Shown here piece by piece: positions 1-10,300 of a DNA stretch of 64,000 nucleotides. The first letter of the stretch is position 1, and every line of letters begins with the position of its first letter. The DNA comes from Prevotella sp. (lineage in GTDB: Bacteria; Bacteroidota; Bacteroidia; Bacteroidales; Bacteroidaceae): contig JAILHK010000008.1 in assembly GCA_024695815.1 (NCBI GenBank), positions 28,836 through 92,835 on the forward strand, written 5' to 3'. The notes under the pieces were generated by a model. It was not told the origin of the DNA. It ran no database searches and saw only the letters and a list, made by a program, of their open reading frames with translations. The translations under genes were made by a program, and so were the position numbers.

Positions 1-566
1 TCCTCTTTGCGTGTCTTCTTCTGGTCGGCATCGTAAACAAGGACAGCAATGGCATTCTTGCCATTCATCTTATAGTAAGGTGTCACGTCAAATCGCGAGC
101 GAAGCATGTGTCCGCTGACATCCTTAGTCGATTCCGCCGTGCCCGATATCTTATGACCATTGAAATAGAAATCAGCATAACGGTTCGTGTTGTCAAAACA
201 CAACCACACGCGTTGTCCGTTCTCTATGGCCGTGCCGTTGATCTCCGTACGATACCAATAAGGTTTACTGTATTTCCTCTCGTCAACACGATAGATATTG
301 TCGGCCACATCAGGGTTCTCCTCTCTGCCCGCAGTCACATAGTCGGCAAACACCACACCCGGTACCGCTGCCACGACAGCATCGTCAAAGTTAAATCCCG
401 ACAACGACACCTCCTGGCCCTTTACCTTCACCTGGTCTTGCGGAGCCACATGCCACACCACCTGCTTATCGTCAGAGTCCAGCGATACCACACGCACCTG
501 CGCCTCCATAGAAAGACTGCTTGTCAGTCCACATGCCAGCGCCATCATTATATTACTTATCTTCAT
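1..566 (-). CDS. GH2-family glycosidase, N-terminal part (cut by window edge)
   Basis: The first 188 residues of a minus-strand gene that runs out of the window, so the ORF track does not list it. A signal peptide of about 21 residues (MKISNIMMALACGLTSS...) is followed by a jelly-roll sugar-binding domain with the motif 'AAVPGVVFADYV', then 'NPDVADNIYRVD' and 'KPYWYRTEI'. This pattern is typical of the N-terminal domain of GH2 exo-acting enzymes of the exo-beta-glucosaminidase/beta-mannosidase group. The catalytic barrel lies outside, so the substrate cannot be read. The start lies 5 bases after the stop of the GH92 gene, so it is the last visible gene of the mannosidase operon. It probably removes a beta-linked sugar from the same glycan in the periplasm. 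Confidence 0.8.
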   Translation of the reverse strand, partial: MKISNIMMALACGLTSSLSMEAQVRVVSLDSDDKQVVWHVAPQDQVKVKGQEVSLSGFNFDDAVVAAVPGVVFADYVTAGREENPDVADNIYRVDERKYSKPYWYRTEINGTAIENGQRVWLCFDNTNRYADFYFNGHKISGTAESTKDVSGHMLRSRFDVTPYYKMNGKNAIAVLVYDADQKKTRKE

Positions 567-571
567 CACGA

Positions 572-2875
572 TTACTTACTTGCTTTATTACTCATCTGCA
601 TTTCCAGCACCCCACCCTGCATGATGTCCTTGAAATCAATAAAACACTGCTTATGGGCTTTGCCGTTCAGGGTCATCTGTTGAATATAGACATGGTCCTC
701 TGCATTATCCTTTGCCTCGATACGAAAAGACTTGCCGTTAGGCAGGTGGAACGTCACCTTCGAGAATACGGGCGATGTGATCTCAAAACGCGTATTGCCA
801 GGACATGCCTGATGAATACCTGCTGCCGTCAGCACATACCATGCCGACATCTGTCCCACATCCTCATTACCGCAGAGTCCCTCCACCTTGTTTTTATAGG
901 CGTGCGCACAGATATAGCGTGTCCAGTACTGCGTCAATGAGGGAGCACCCAACTGGTTGAACAGAAAAGGCACGAATTGCACAGGTTCGTTGGCATGGTT
1001 GTAGTACACGTTCCAGAACATATCCTCGGGCGTCTGTTCAAACATCCATTTCAAATCTCTCAGCACAGCCTTTCTGCCACCCATCAGTCCAACCATTCCC
1101 TTCACATCGTGAGGCACGAACCATCCCTGTTGCAGGGCGTTGCTCTCCATGGCGCCATACCATTCCTGCAGGCGTCCCTGTTCGGGCCATTCCACCCACG
1201 TGCCGTCTTCGTTGCGCGGACGAAACCACCCCTTCTCTTTGTCAAACATCAGTCTGTAGGCCTGACTCTTCTTCAAGTATTCCTTTTCATCGGCTTTCTT
1301 CCCCAGGGCCTTAGCCAACTGAGCCACACACCAGTCCGTATAGGCATATTCCAGCGTGTGCGACAGTCCGAGTGTGCCGGGCGTATATCCCAGTTTGTCA
1401 TTGCCAAACCTGGCCGACGAGTTCTTGGCATACTGATAAGCCTTCTCTATGTCATAGCCACGAATCCCTTTAGCATAAGCATCGGCCAGCACCGAGATGG
1501 CTGGGTTGCCAAGCATACATCCCGAGTAGCTGTTCAGGAACTCCCAGCGCTCATAATACCCCTTGCCACTCTGCTGGGCCAGAGAAATCAGCGAGCCCAG
1601 CATATCATTCACCAGCGTCGGGTTGATAATCGTCTGCAATGGCATCTGCGAACGAAACACATCCCATCCACTGAAGATGGTGCGCTTGGTAAACGTGCCG
1701 TCGCTCTGGTGTATCTGGTAGTCGCCTCCCACATAGCGCCCATCCACGTCGGTATAGATGCGGGGGTCTATCATCGTGTGATAGAGAGCCGTGTAGAAAA
1801 CCGTTCTCTCATCATCCGTACCGCCTTCCACCTCTATTCTACTCAGTTCCCTGTTCCACAGTGCCTTGGCGGCATGACGCACAGCCTCAAAGTCCTTATC
1901 TCGAAGTTCTGCCTCGAAGTTCTTGCGTGCTCCCTCCTGGTCCACAAACGAGATGCCCACCTTCAGCTCCACCTGGTCGTTGGGTTCGGTGGCAAACTGC
2001 GTAAAGAAACCAATATGGCGGCCCTGCAACGACTGCTGACCACGAATAATCTCAGCCTTCTCCACCACGTCCAGATACGCGTTGCTCACCACATCCTCAT
2101 TATGACGACTCATGCCGTCGGCTATCGCTGCCGACCAGAAGCCATAGTCTGTCATCGGTCTCGACAGCTCTGCATGGAAGTATATCGTGTATAGGCCCTT
2201 GCCTTCACCGTCGCCCCATCCGCCACCGTCGGGCGTGCATCGCATCCATCCCTCAATGGTGTGCTCGTCTATCACCTTCACATATTCCTCCTCGGCCGTG
2301 CCACCCACTCTTCGTGCCAAGTCTATCTGAATGCGCGACTGGTCGTTCTTTGGGAATGTCATCCTCAGAACACCACCATGAGGTGTGACAGAGGTCTCCA
2401 CACGAATGTCATAGTCTGTCAGCACGGCTGCATAGTAGCCAGCGCGAGCCACCTCTTTCGATTTATCCTGACGCGAGCGCCATCCCGGTCGTTTTCCCTC
2501 AATGCCGGCAATGGTCTTCATCGGTCCCGTCGTAGGCATCACGAGGAAGTTGCCCAGATCTCCGTTCCAGCCTATTCCGCTCATCTGCGTCATGGCAAAA
2601 CCCTCTATCGTCTTGTGTTCATAACTATAGCCCGAGCCGTTGTCACCCCCCGTGATGGTCTGCGGACTCACCTGTACCAGTCCGTAGGGTGTCGTTGCAC
2701 CGGGAAAGGTCTTTCCCAGTCCATGATAGGCACCTGCAGCATCCACATTCGTCGATGCGCCGATAAAGGGGTTCACTGCATCCGCAGGGGTTTGAGCGTT
2801 GATGTCAGTCAAGCATAGCAAGCTTCCCACAATAGACATCAGAGTCCAATGTGATAAATATTTTCGTGTGTACAT
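572..2875 (-). CDS. GH92 family alpha-mannosidase (secreted)
   Basis: 767 residues, the usual GH92 length. The signal peptide ends near residue 27 (...TDINAQ). The N-terminal beta-sandwich carries 'NPFIGAS' and 'FPGATTPYGLVQVSP', and the C-terminal (alpha/alpha)6 catalytic domain carries 'GNEDVGQMSAWY' near residue 669; both are GH92 signatures. Known GH92 enzymes are calcium-dependent exo-alpha-mannosidases (mostly alpha-1,2, some alpha-1,3 or 1,6) acting on N-glycans or yeast mannan; linkage cannot be read from sequence. The start follows a GH38 gene by 17 bases in the same operon, so the two probably trim the same mannoside. No lipobox is evident, which suggests a periplasmic enzyme. Confidence 0.93.
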   Translation of the reverse strand: MYTRKYLSHWTLMSIVGSLLCLTDINAQTPADAVNPFIGASTNVDAAGAYHGLGKTFPGATTPYGLVQVSPQTITGGDNGSGYSYEHKTIEGFAMTQMSGIGWNGDLGNFLVMPTTGPMKTIAGIEGKRPGWRSRQDKSKEVARAGYYAAVLTDYDIRVETSVTPHGGVLRMTFPKNDQSRIQIDLARRVGGTAEEEYVKVIDEHTIEGWMRCTPDGGGWGDGEGKGLYTIYFHAELSRPMTDYGFWSAAIADGMSRHNEDVVSNAYLDVVEKAEIIRGQQSLQGRHIGFFTQFATEPNDQVELKVGISFVDQEGARKNFEAELRDKDFEAVRHAAKALWNRELSRIEVEGGTDDERTVFYTALYHTMIDPRIYTDVDGRYVGGDYQIHQSDGTFTKRTIFSGWDVFRSQMPLQTIINPTLVNDMLGSLISLAQQSGKGYYERWEFLNSYSGCMLGNPAISVLADAYAKGIRGYDIEKAYQYAKNSSARFGNDKLGYTPGTLGLSHTLEYAYTDWCVAQLAKALGKKADEKEYLKKSQAYRLMFDKEKGWFRPRNEDGTWVEWPEQGRLQEWYGAMESNALQQGWFVPHDVKGMVGLMGGRKAVLRDLKWMFEQTPEDMFWNVYYNHANEPVQFVPFLFNQLGAPSLTQYWTRYICAHAYKNKVEGLCGNEDVGQMSAWYVLTAAGIHQACPGNTRFEITSPVFSKVTFHLPNGKSFRIEAKDNAEDHVYIQQMTLNGKAHKQCFIDFKDIMQGGVLEMQMSNKASK

Positions 2876-2892
2876 AACTTTTTTTATATGGA

Positions 2893-5292
2893 TTATCTTT
2901 CCGGATATATTTTCAGTGTCTTAATGGCAAAACGAGGCATCTTCATGCTGATGGTGCCCTTCGCATCTGGTCGATGGTGTGCTAATGGCTCTCCGTTCAG
3001 GTCCACCTCCACAACATCCTTCACGGGGAAGCCCAGCCTCAGCTGTTCACGTCCGCCTTTGCCGTCGGCATTGAAAAGTCGCAGTATCATGGCACCATCG
3101 TCTTGCATCATGGCAGCGCTCAGCTGACAGGTGGCTGCGAGCAACTGGCGTGTGGGGTACTGCTGTGCATGACAGCCCGAGGCCACCAGCGGGTTGTGCC
3201 AGTCGTCCACCATATCCTGCAGCTGTGCCTGGTCCCATCGTCCCTGATGCGGAACCAAGGCATAGTTCATCTCCGTAGCACCATTGATTGGATAGCGGCG
3301 CCACCATAGTCCGTCGCCAGCATACTGCACAGTCAGTGCCAGCGGTTCGTCGGCACCGTAAGAGTAGCTGGTGGTATGGTCCGACAACAATGCAAAACCC
3401 TGTCCTTTCCGTCCTTCGCTGAGGTCCACCCAGTTCAGCACCACGTTGTGCTTGATACTGTCCCAACGGTTGTAGAACGTGTCATCAAGCCGACTCTCGC
3501 AGACGTCGAAAGGTGCATCCTTACTCAACCGAGGCTGTTGCAGCGCCACAGGGAAGAGCATTCGTAACATGTAGCGCGTGTCATAGTAAGGCGTGCGGTT
3601 GGCATTACTGCGATAGCGGAAGGGATCACCCACAGAGGTATCTTCCGTCCAGTGTATAGTCAACTGACAGTCCACGCGCCGCTGTCCCTGTGTCAGTGTG
3701 ATGGTATGCGAGAAAGGCACCCCTGCCACATAGCCGTCTATGCGTATCTGCTGTTTCAACGGGTGGTCTGCCAAACAGGTGGCCGTGGCTACATTCTCTG
3801 TTGATGAGCGCATACCGCCGTGCTGATTGAAATAGCCTTTCAACTCGCCAAAATGCGACGTGCTCCGTTGGTCAACCAGTTCCCTGCCACCTTGTTGTTT
3901 GTCTATCCAGCTACTGACGATGCCGCCTCGTTTCAAATCGAACGTCAACCGATACTGGTCATTTTCCAGGACTGCCGTTGTCTCGCCCTGCCATCTGTCC
4001 TCACGAGCCTGCGCTGCCACGGCAGTATCCACACGGCACGTTGTCTGTCCGAAGGCTGGCACATCGACCCACAGCAGTCGTCCATCGGCCGTCGTTGTCA
4101 CCTCCTGTCGGCGGTGCGCCGTGGTGTTATAGAACGTCACATACGGGCCACCTTGCTTTCCAACGGCAATAGCGTCGCTCATCATCTTGCGTGCCGTCGC
4201 CACACTGCTGTCGGTCCACATGCGGATAGCATCTGCCCACGTGCCGTAGTCCTTCAACTTGTTGTAAGGCACAATCCACGAGTCGTGATGCTGCGCCAAC
4301 ATCAGCGTGCGCCATGCCTCGTCCATCTGCCACTGGTCCATACGATGCCCCGTCAGCACACCGAGTTTCTCGGCCTGCACCAACAGGTTCTCGGCCTGTC
4401 GCACCTGTCGGCCAATGCGCTGCATCACCTGCGAGCCCCACATCAGTCCTGGGTGTATGTCCTCCTGCGACCAGCGCCATTCCTCCACGTTCTTCTTTTG
4501 CGTATAGCAGTCTATATAGTCCGTCCATCTCACATACTGCGTCTGTCCCTTACGGTCACGCAACCAGGGGCCATAGTTCCAACCGGCATCCTGATAGCAC
4601 ATGCCCACAGGATTCTGGATGCCAGCCTTCTCACATATTTGGATATATTCGTCAGAATTAGTCCAACCAATGGTCTGCCACACCGACCCTTCCTGCAGTT
4701 TCTCGCAGGCATAGCGTGGCACAGCTATCATCTTGCTACCGTCTGGGCCCACAAGATTCACCAGCTGACCGCCATGTGCTTCCGTATAACCACCCCAACA
4801 GGTGTCGGGACACTTCAGCACCATATACTTAAAGCCCAACAGTCTCAACAGCTGTGGCAACTGACTTGTGAAACAAGGCTCTTCACTGCTGTAGGTATTA
4901 AACGTGATACCGGGAAAATGGCTGCGCAACTTCTGCATGCCATACTGAAACTGGCGAATGATGCTCTCACCATTTATATTATATAGATAGGGCTGCGCAT
5001 AGGTAGGATTGGTCACCTCAACCTGCGAACTCAACATTTTCTTCTGAAACAGACGGTAGGCTTCGGGAGTGCGCACCGCCACGGTGTCCCATGTCTCGGG
5101 TTCTATCTCTAAACCAATACGCCAGTCGGGATGCCGTTCTAACTGATCTACCATAAACTGCGTGTAGGTGTCCAGAGGATAGTGACCGTAAAGTCCGCCA
5201 TGAAAGCCATCTACAAAGAAGTTTCTGGGCTGCGCCTCAACAGTCAAAACAAACGTAGAACACAAAAAGATTTTTAATAGCCGTGTCATCAT
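2893..5292 (-). CDS. GH38-like alpha-mannosidase (secreted)
   Basis: 799 residues with a signal peptide cut near 'VEAQ' (residue 21). The N-terminal third resembles the GH38 barrel ('VDGFHGGLYGHYPLDTY', 'IGLEIEPETWDTV'). 'LAQHHDSWI' at about 332-340 matches the metal-binding 'HHD' segment at the end of the GH38 catalytic region. The remaining 400 residues are the beta-sandwich C-terminal domains. GH38 enzymes are zinc-dependent retaining alpha-mannosidases. It is the third gene of a five-gene operon and precedes GH92 by 17 bases. The family call rests on a few motifs and on context, and the protein is a divergent member, so specificity is open. Confidence 0.75.
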   Translation of the reverse strand: MMTRLLKIFLCSTFVLTVEAQPRNFFVDGFHGGLYGHYPLDTYTQFMVDQLERHPDWRIGLEIEPETWDTVAVRTPEAYRLFQKKMLSSQVEVTNPTYAQPYLYNINGESIIRQFQYGMQKLRSHFPGITFNTYSSEEPCFTSQLPQLLRLLGFKYMVLKCPDTCWGGYTEAHGGQLVNLVGPDGSKMIAVPRYACEKLQEGSVWQTIGWTNSDEYIQICEKAGIQNPVGMCYQDAGWNYGPWLRDRKGQTQYVRWTDYIDCYTQKKNVEEWRWSQEDIHPGLMWGSQVMQRIGRQVRQAENLLVQAEKLGVLTGHRMDQWQMDEAWRTLMLAQHHDSWIVPYNKLKDYGTWADAIRMWTDSSVATARKMMSDAIAVGKQGGPYVTFYNTTAHRRQEVTTTADGRLLWVDVPAFGQTTCRVDTAVAAQAREDRWQGETTAVLENDQYRLTFDLKRGGIVSSWIDKQQGGRELVDQRSTSHFGELKGYFNQHGGMRSSTENVATATCLADHPLKQQIRIDGYVAGVPFSHTITLTQGQRRVDCQLTIHWTEDTSVGDPFRYRSNANRTPYYDTRYMLRMLFPVALQQPRLSKDAPFDVCESRLDDTFYNRWDSIKHNVVLNWVDLSEGRKGQGFALLSDHTTSYSYGADEPLALTVQYAGDGLWWRRYPINGATEMNYALVPHQGRWDQAQLQDMVDDWHNPLVASGCHAQQYPTRQLLAATCQLSAAMMQDDGAMILRLFNADGKGGREQLRLGFPVKDVVEVDLNGEPLAHHRPDAKGTISMKMPRFAIKTLKIYPER

Positions 5293-5298
5293 AGTTAA

Positions 5299-6501
5299 TT
5301 ATCCGTTAACAGCCTTCTTCCTCTTAGCATTCGACAGACATCTTACTGCCAGTATCATGACGACTAAACCATGGGAAGTGTCAATCTGAGAAACAAAAGG
5401 CGTGAGCAATATGAATACAATCAATAATAAGAAATAGCCTAATACCAAGTGACGGAATCCCGACCACTGGTGAAGAACGAGCCATAACAATAACGGCAAC
5501 GGGTTGAACACCAACACATACCAATTACCCGATGTTCCGTCAAGCGAAGAACAGAATGTGGTGTAGCACAAGGCCAGTCCTATCACCGCCTGCAACAGTA
5601 GCAGTAACCCATCGACTGCTATTGTCAGTTTGCGCAAACGTCCTTTTTGCTCGGCTATGGTGAGCGCCACCATCAATAGCAGCACGATGATGAAACACCG
5701 GGTCGGCGTAAACCACCCTGTGTCATGACCGTCATTGCCAGCTATCAGCACATGCCCGTTGTTCTCTAACAGCAACGGGCGTCGGCTGCCCATCGCATCC
5801 ACAACAGACGCATGCTGCCATGTCTCCACGAGTAGCGATGGCGAATACTTTTGCCCTTTTTGTCCCACTTTGTCGCCCTCGGCCCCCAAGAGAGTGTTCC
5901 AAAAGAAGTCCACCCATGGGCGGTCTTTAGAGATGTGATGCACAAAGTTGCGATAGGTACCATTCAGTATCGGCGAGATAGAATCATACACCAGCTTTGT
6001 ATCGTTCTGCAATGCACTGGTCACGGCATAAGCGCACATGCTGGCGCAATTGGTTGTCAGGTAGTTATATTGACGAAAGGCGCCACGTGCCAGCTCGTTA
6101 TCAAGCAGTTCCCACAGTCGTCTCTTCTGTTGCAGACTGAGGTTCAACTCATACTCCACCACCTGTCGCCCCTCGTTGATGTAGTCTTGCAGATAATCAC
6201 TGGTATGCGCAACAGAGTATTCCCCCATGGCATCACCGGTAAAGAATGCCAGCCGATTACCTGCCGTATCATCGAGTCCATAAGTGAAAGAAAGATCTAA
6301 TCCTGCCGACGGACATTGCAGACGCAAGGCGCAATGACCATGTGCCGTATAGATGGTATAGCCGGGAGCCACACTGAGTAGCGATGTCTTGATATCAGTG
6401 GCCAGCCCATCCTCGTCGGTTTGAGAAAAGCCCATCGCGGGCAACAGCCATAAGACCGTTGCCACAACGATGAGCCGAATAAAAACCTTCCTTAAAAACA
6501 T
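5299..6501 (-). CDS. DUF4105 / Lnb-type lipoprotein N-acyltransferase-like membrane protein
   Basis: 400 residues: a signal or anchor segment (1-26), a periplasmic DUF4105 domain, then about five membrane segments from residue 270 to the end. The domain shows 'YTAHGHCALRL' (His54/His56) and 'TTNCASM' (Cys152), the conserved His and Cys of this family. DUF4105 proteins in Bacteroides have been described as the lipoprotein N-acyltransferase Lnb, acting on lipoproteins after Lgt and Lsp; whether this copy has that activity is inference. It is tightly embedded in a mannosidase operon: its start abuts the upstream stop (6502) and its stop lies 6 bases before the GH38 start. A housekeeping copy may exist elsewhere, in which case this would be a locus-specific paralogue. 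Confidence 0.8.
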   Translation of the reverse strand: MFLRKVFIRLIVVATVLWLLPAMGFSQTDEDGLATDIKTSLLSVAPGYTIYTAHGHCALRLQCPSAGLDLSFTYGLDDTAGNRLAFFTGDAMGEYSVAHTSDYLQDYINEGRQVVEYELNLSLQQKRRLWELLDNELARGAFRQYNYLTTNCASMCAYAVTSALQNDTKLVYDSISPILNGTYRNFVHHISKDRPWVDFFWNTLLGAEGDKVGQKGQKYSPSLLVETWQHASVVDAMGSRRPLLLENNGHVLIAGNDGHDTGWFTPTRCFIIVLLLMVALTIAEQKGRLRKLTIAVDGLLLLLQAVIGLALCYTTFCSSLDGTSGNWYVLVFNPLPLLLWLVLHQWSGFRHLVLGYFLLLIVFILLTPFVSQIDTSHGLVVMILAVRCLSNAKRKKAVNG

Positions 6502-7239
6502 TTATCTTATGATCTTCTTTCCATTGACAATATAGATACCTTTGCGCATGGCGCTGACTTTCTGACCACTGAGCGTGAATACCTGCGCCTTAGAAGTCTG
6601 ACGCACCACGTTGTTGATCTTGTCAGGATTGTCACCACCCTCAGGCAGCACAGTGCCCTCTGGCAAGAACACCGCATAGATCACATGGTCTGGCTCTACG
6701 TTCCAGTTATCCTTGGCTCGCGCAGCCTCACGAGCCTGATCAGCGGCATCATCACCTTGGAAGTCATCCGCTTTGGCATCGACATCACGCGGACAGTTAG
6801 CATTGAACACCAGTCCACCATCGGCAACGTAAGGGTCTGTCCATCCATTACTATCGCTTGTGGGGGCCACAAGCAGGTCGGCCTGTGTGTACTCGTTGTC
6901 TGCCTTCTTCACAAGACTGAAGCCAGCCAGCACGTAGCCATCCTCTGGTTCTCCGAAAAGTCCCACCTGATAGAATCCACGCAAAGGGTCACCGTCTTCG
7001 CGTGTCAGGTCGTTACCATTTTCTCCAATGGTAGCCTTCAGCGTGATCGACTCAGCCTTTCGAGTCTGCTGGTTGGATGGGTCTTCTGTTTTCATATAGA
7101 CCACACCGCGTCCTGTCTCGTTAGCCACTAGCTGCACATGAATGTTTTTGTAGGGAGTAGCCTGTGCACTCATAGCCACCACGCAGAGAGCCATTGCGGC
7201 TACCATTCTGCGTACACTTGAAAAGTAAACTTTTTGCAT
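6502..7239 (-). CDS. secreted protein with type IX-like C-terminal sorting tail
   Basis: 245 residues. The signal peptide ends near 'MSAQATPYKN'. The body has no family I recognise; it is acidic and rich in Asp, Glu and Asn ('DVDAKADDFQGDDAADQA'). The last 30 residues, 'VFTLSGQKVSAMRKGIYIVNGKKIIR', match the short tail common on secreted Prevotella proteins and resembling T9SS type A sorting domains. It is the first gene of the mannosidase operon, read from the promoter at 7290, and its stop abuts the start of the DUF4105 gene. A role in glycan binding or at the cell surface is plausible from context only. Confidence 0.7.
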   Translation of the reverse strand: MQKVYFSSVRRMVAAMALCVVAMSAQATPYKNIHVQLVANETGRGVVYMKTEDPSNQQTRKAESITLKATIGENGNDLTREDGDPLRGFYQVGLFGEPEDGYVLAGFSLVKKADNEYTQADLLVAPTSDSNGWTDPYVADGGLVFNANCPRDVDAKADDFQGDDAADQAREAARAKDNWNVEPDHVIYAVFLPEGTVLPEGGDNPDKINNVVRQTSKAQVFTLSGQKVSAMRKGIYIVNGKKIIR

Positions 7240-7289
7240 AACGTTTTTGTTTTTAGGTTACTAAATAAATTGGTAAATTGAACACGCTG

Positions 7290-7297
7290 CAAAAGTA
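7290..7297 (-). promoter_or_regulatory. promoter -7 element of the mannosidase operon
   Basis: TACTTTTG followed by CA on the minus strand, a match to the Bacteroidota -7 consensus TAnnTTTG, 51 bases upstream of the first operon gene. No clear -33 TTTG at the usual distance. It lies in the short gap after the HTCS stop codon, so the operon can be transcribed separately from its regulator. Confidence 0.6.
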
Positions 7298-7361
7298 CGT
7301 ACTATTTCTATTTTGGGCTATCAAAAAAGAACACAAAAGCATTAAAAACGAACCAAAAGCA

Positions 7362-10300
7362 CTATTCCTGCACATTTTTCTGATTGACGAACTCCTTTGG
7401 CAACATTCCAAACTGTTTTTGGAAGCACTGTGTGAAGTAGCTGGGCGAACTGAATCCCACCATGTAGCACACCTCATTGATCTTTGTCTCGCCTTGTTTG
7501 AGCAACAGCGCTGCCCGTTTCAGTCGTTCCACCTTAATATAATTATTGGGTGTAAGGTTAAACAAGCCACGCATTTTCCTGTTTAAGTTCGTGCGACTCA
7601 TACACATCTCACTGGCCAGCGCATTTATGTCGAAATCATTATTCGTCATGTTGGCAGTCATCACCTTCTCCAGTCGTTTCATAAACTCTTCGTCGGCCTT
7701 CGATATCGACACCGTGTCTTGTTGCAGGAATGGCGAAGTGGCATAAGCCTGCTTGATGCTTTGTCGCGAACGGAGCAGGTTCTGAATCACACTGAGCAGG
7801 TAGTCCATTGAGAACGGTTTCTCTATGTAGCTGTCAGCACCACTCTCCATACCTTGTATCTTTGCTGAGTCCAGTGTCAGGGCCGTCAGCAGAATCACGG
7901 GTATATGACTGAAGTTCACGTCGCTTTTTACGTGCTGGCACAGTTCGAAGCCATCCATAGGTTCCATCATCACATCCGACACGATGATGTCCACGTCACT
8001 ATCGGTCAGCACCTTCAGTGCCTGTTCGCCATTGATGGCTGTCAGCACACGATAATGGCGTTGCAGGTGGTTCTTCTCATGAGCCAGCAAGGCTGCATTA
8101 TCCTCAACAATCAGTACTGTTGGCAGTTGATCGCGCTCGGGCTGCTCGTCCGTTTCTTCTGTTTCCGTATCAGTGACAACCACTTCTTCGTCCAGCCTCA
8201 TCACATGGTCTTGTTGCTCTATGGGCAGCAGCAGCCGAAACACGTTGAGTGCGGCATCGTCTATGATCTCCAGGTTGCCTCCGTGCAACTCGGCCAAAGA
8301 GCGAGCCAATGCCAGACCAATGCCTGTTCCCGTCTTGGCCTCGGCATTGTCTGCACGATAGAACGGCTTGAAGATCTGTTGTCGCAGCTGAGCATCGATC
8401 AGCCGTCCGTCATTGCGTGTGATGATCTCCACCTGTTCTTCGCTGGCTTTCACCTCCACGCTGACTTGATGCTCACAGTACTTCGTGGCGTTGGTCAGCA
8501 AGTTGCTCACGATCTTGGTCAGCGCTTCACGGTCCACCCATGCCATCAGTGGTGTTTCAGGCAGCACGATGTTTCCCTCAATGCCACGCTGCTGCATCAG
8601 TGGTCCGAAGCGCTTATACACATCATTCACGATTTGTCCGATGTTACAATGCTGGAAGTTCAGTCGCAGTCCGTCGCGTTCAATCTTACGGAAGTCCAAC
8701 AACTGGTTGGTCAGATCCAGCAATCGCGTCACGTTCTGGTCCATGATGTTCAGATTCTCGCGGTCTTCATCATCATGGATATCTTTCTGCAGTATATCCG
8801 TCAGTGGCCCCTTTATCAGTGTCAGCGGCGTACGTATCTCATGAGCCACATTGGTGAAGAAGCTGATCTTGCTCTGGTATAGCTCCTGCTGTTTCTCGTG
8901 CTCAAATTTCTCCATGGCCAGTTGCCTATTCATGCGCGAGCGCTCTTTTAGATAGCGATAGACCAGCAGTCCTACACCCGTCATCAGCAACAGGTAGAGC
9001 AGCCATGCCCACCAGCGCTGATACCAGGGGCGCAGCACGGTGATGCGCAACGTATAGGGCTCGGCCGTCTTACCGATGTTCGACATGTCTTGCACGTGCA
9101 GCACATAACTGCCTGGCGGCAGGTTGGTATATCTGATATAGTTGTCGCTATACAGGTTTTGCCATTCATGGTCGAAGCCCTCCAGGTAATAGGCTATCTG
9201 TCGCATCTGCGCATCGCGGTACGACAGCACCGATATCTTCAGCGAGAACGCATTCTGATCGTGGTTCAGGGTCAGCTCGCGCGTCACCGTGATGCTCTCT
9301 GTCAGCGGAGACTCTGGCGTAAAGTTGTCCACCACACTTCCCTGCAACATCAGCTCTGTGGCAATGATGACCGGGGCCGAAGAAACCCCCAAAAAACTCT
9401 CGGGCGAGAAGGCCACCAAGCCCGACTGGCATCCCAGATAGATTTGTCCCTTAGAGCTGCACAGCGAAGAGTTGCTGCTGAAATCGTTATCCAGCAGACC
9501 GTTAGCGGTGGAATAGATGCGGGTAGAACGGTCGTCAGGATTGTAGCACATCAATCCCTCGTTGGTTGTCAGCCACAACTGTCCTAATCCGTCTTCCACC
9601 ATGCTCTGCACCACACGCTGCGAGCAGAAACTGGGTATGGGTACATGCTCAAAACAACGCTTTTTCTCGTTATATAAGCTGGCACCATTGCAATCTGTAT
9701 ATACCCATATATCTCCATGTGATGTTTCGTAGAGCCCCAACACGTTATTGCTTGCCAACGTGCCATCAGCCTCACGGAACTGTCGCCACTGCTTGCTGCC
9801 TGCTGCCCGCACAAAGACGCCACAGTCATAGATAGCCACCCACAGATTATGCTTGCTGTCCTCCATGATGTCTTTCACGATTTGCTGCGGCAGTTCCTTG
9901 AGGTGATTAAACCTGTTCAGCACCGGATCATAGCAATACACGCCGCCCAGCGTACCTACATATACAACATTGCTCTGCCTTGACTTTTCAAGTGTCAATA
10001 TGAAGTTGTCGTGCAACTGTCCCTCTTCGATGCTCGATTCATAGCTGCGCAACAATCGTCCTGTGGCAGCATCCATCACCTTTAGGCCGTTGTTCAGTGT
10101 TCCTGCCCACAGTTCATTGCCCACCAGACACAGACTTTGCACATTAGGGAATGCCACACTGGCAGACAGGTGTTCAAACCGTCCCGTCGTGGGGTCCAGA
10201 CTGTTCAGTCCGCCATCCTCAGTTGCCACCAAGATATGTCCGTTGGCAGCCTCAACCATTTGTCCCACACGCCTGCCATGCAGTGAGCCTGCCACATCGA

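Noticed and set aside
977-2194. 405-residue plus-strand ORF opposite GH92
   Set aside because: Shadow of the GH92 gene, with His/Val/Leu-rich non-natural composition. The same reason excludes the long antisense ORFs at 3820, 11865, 30676, 44107 and 58134.
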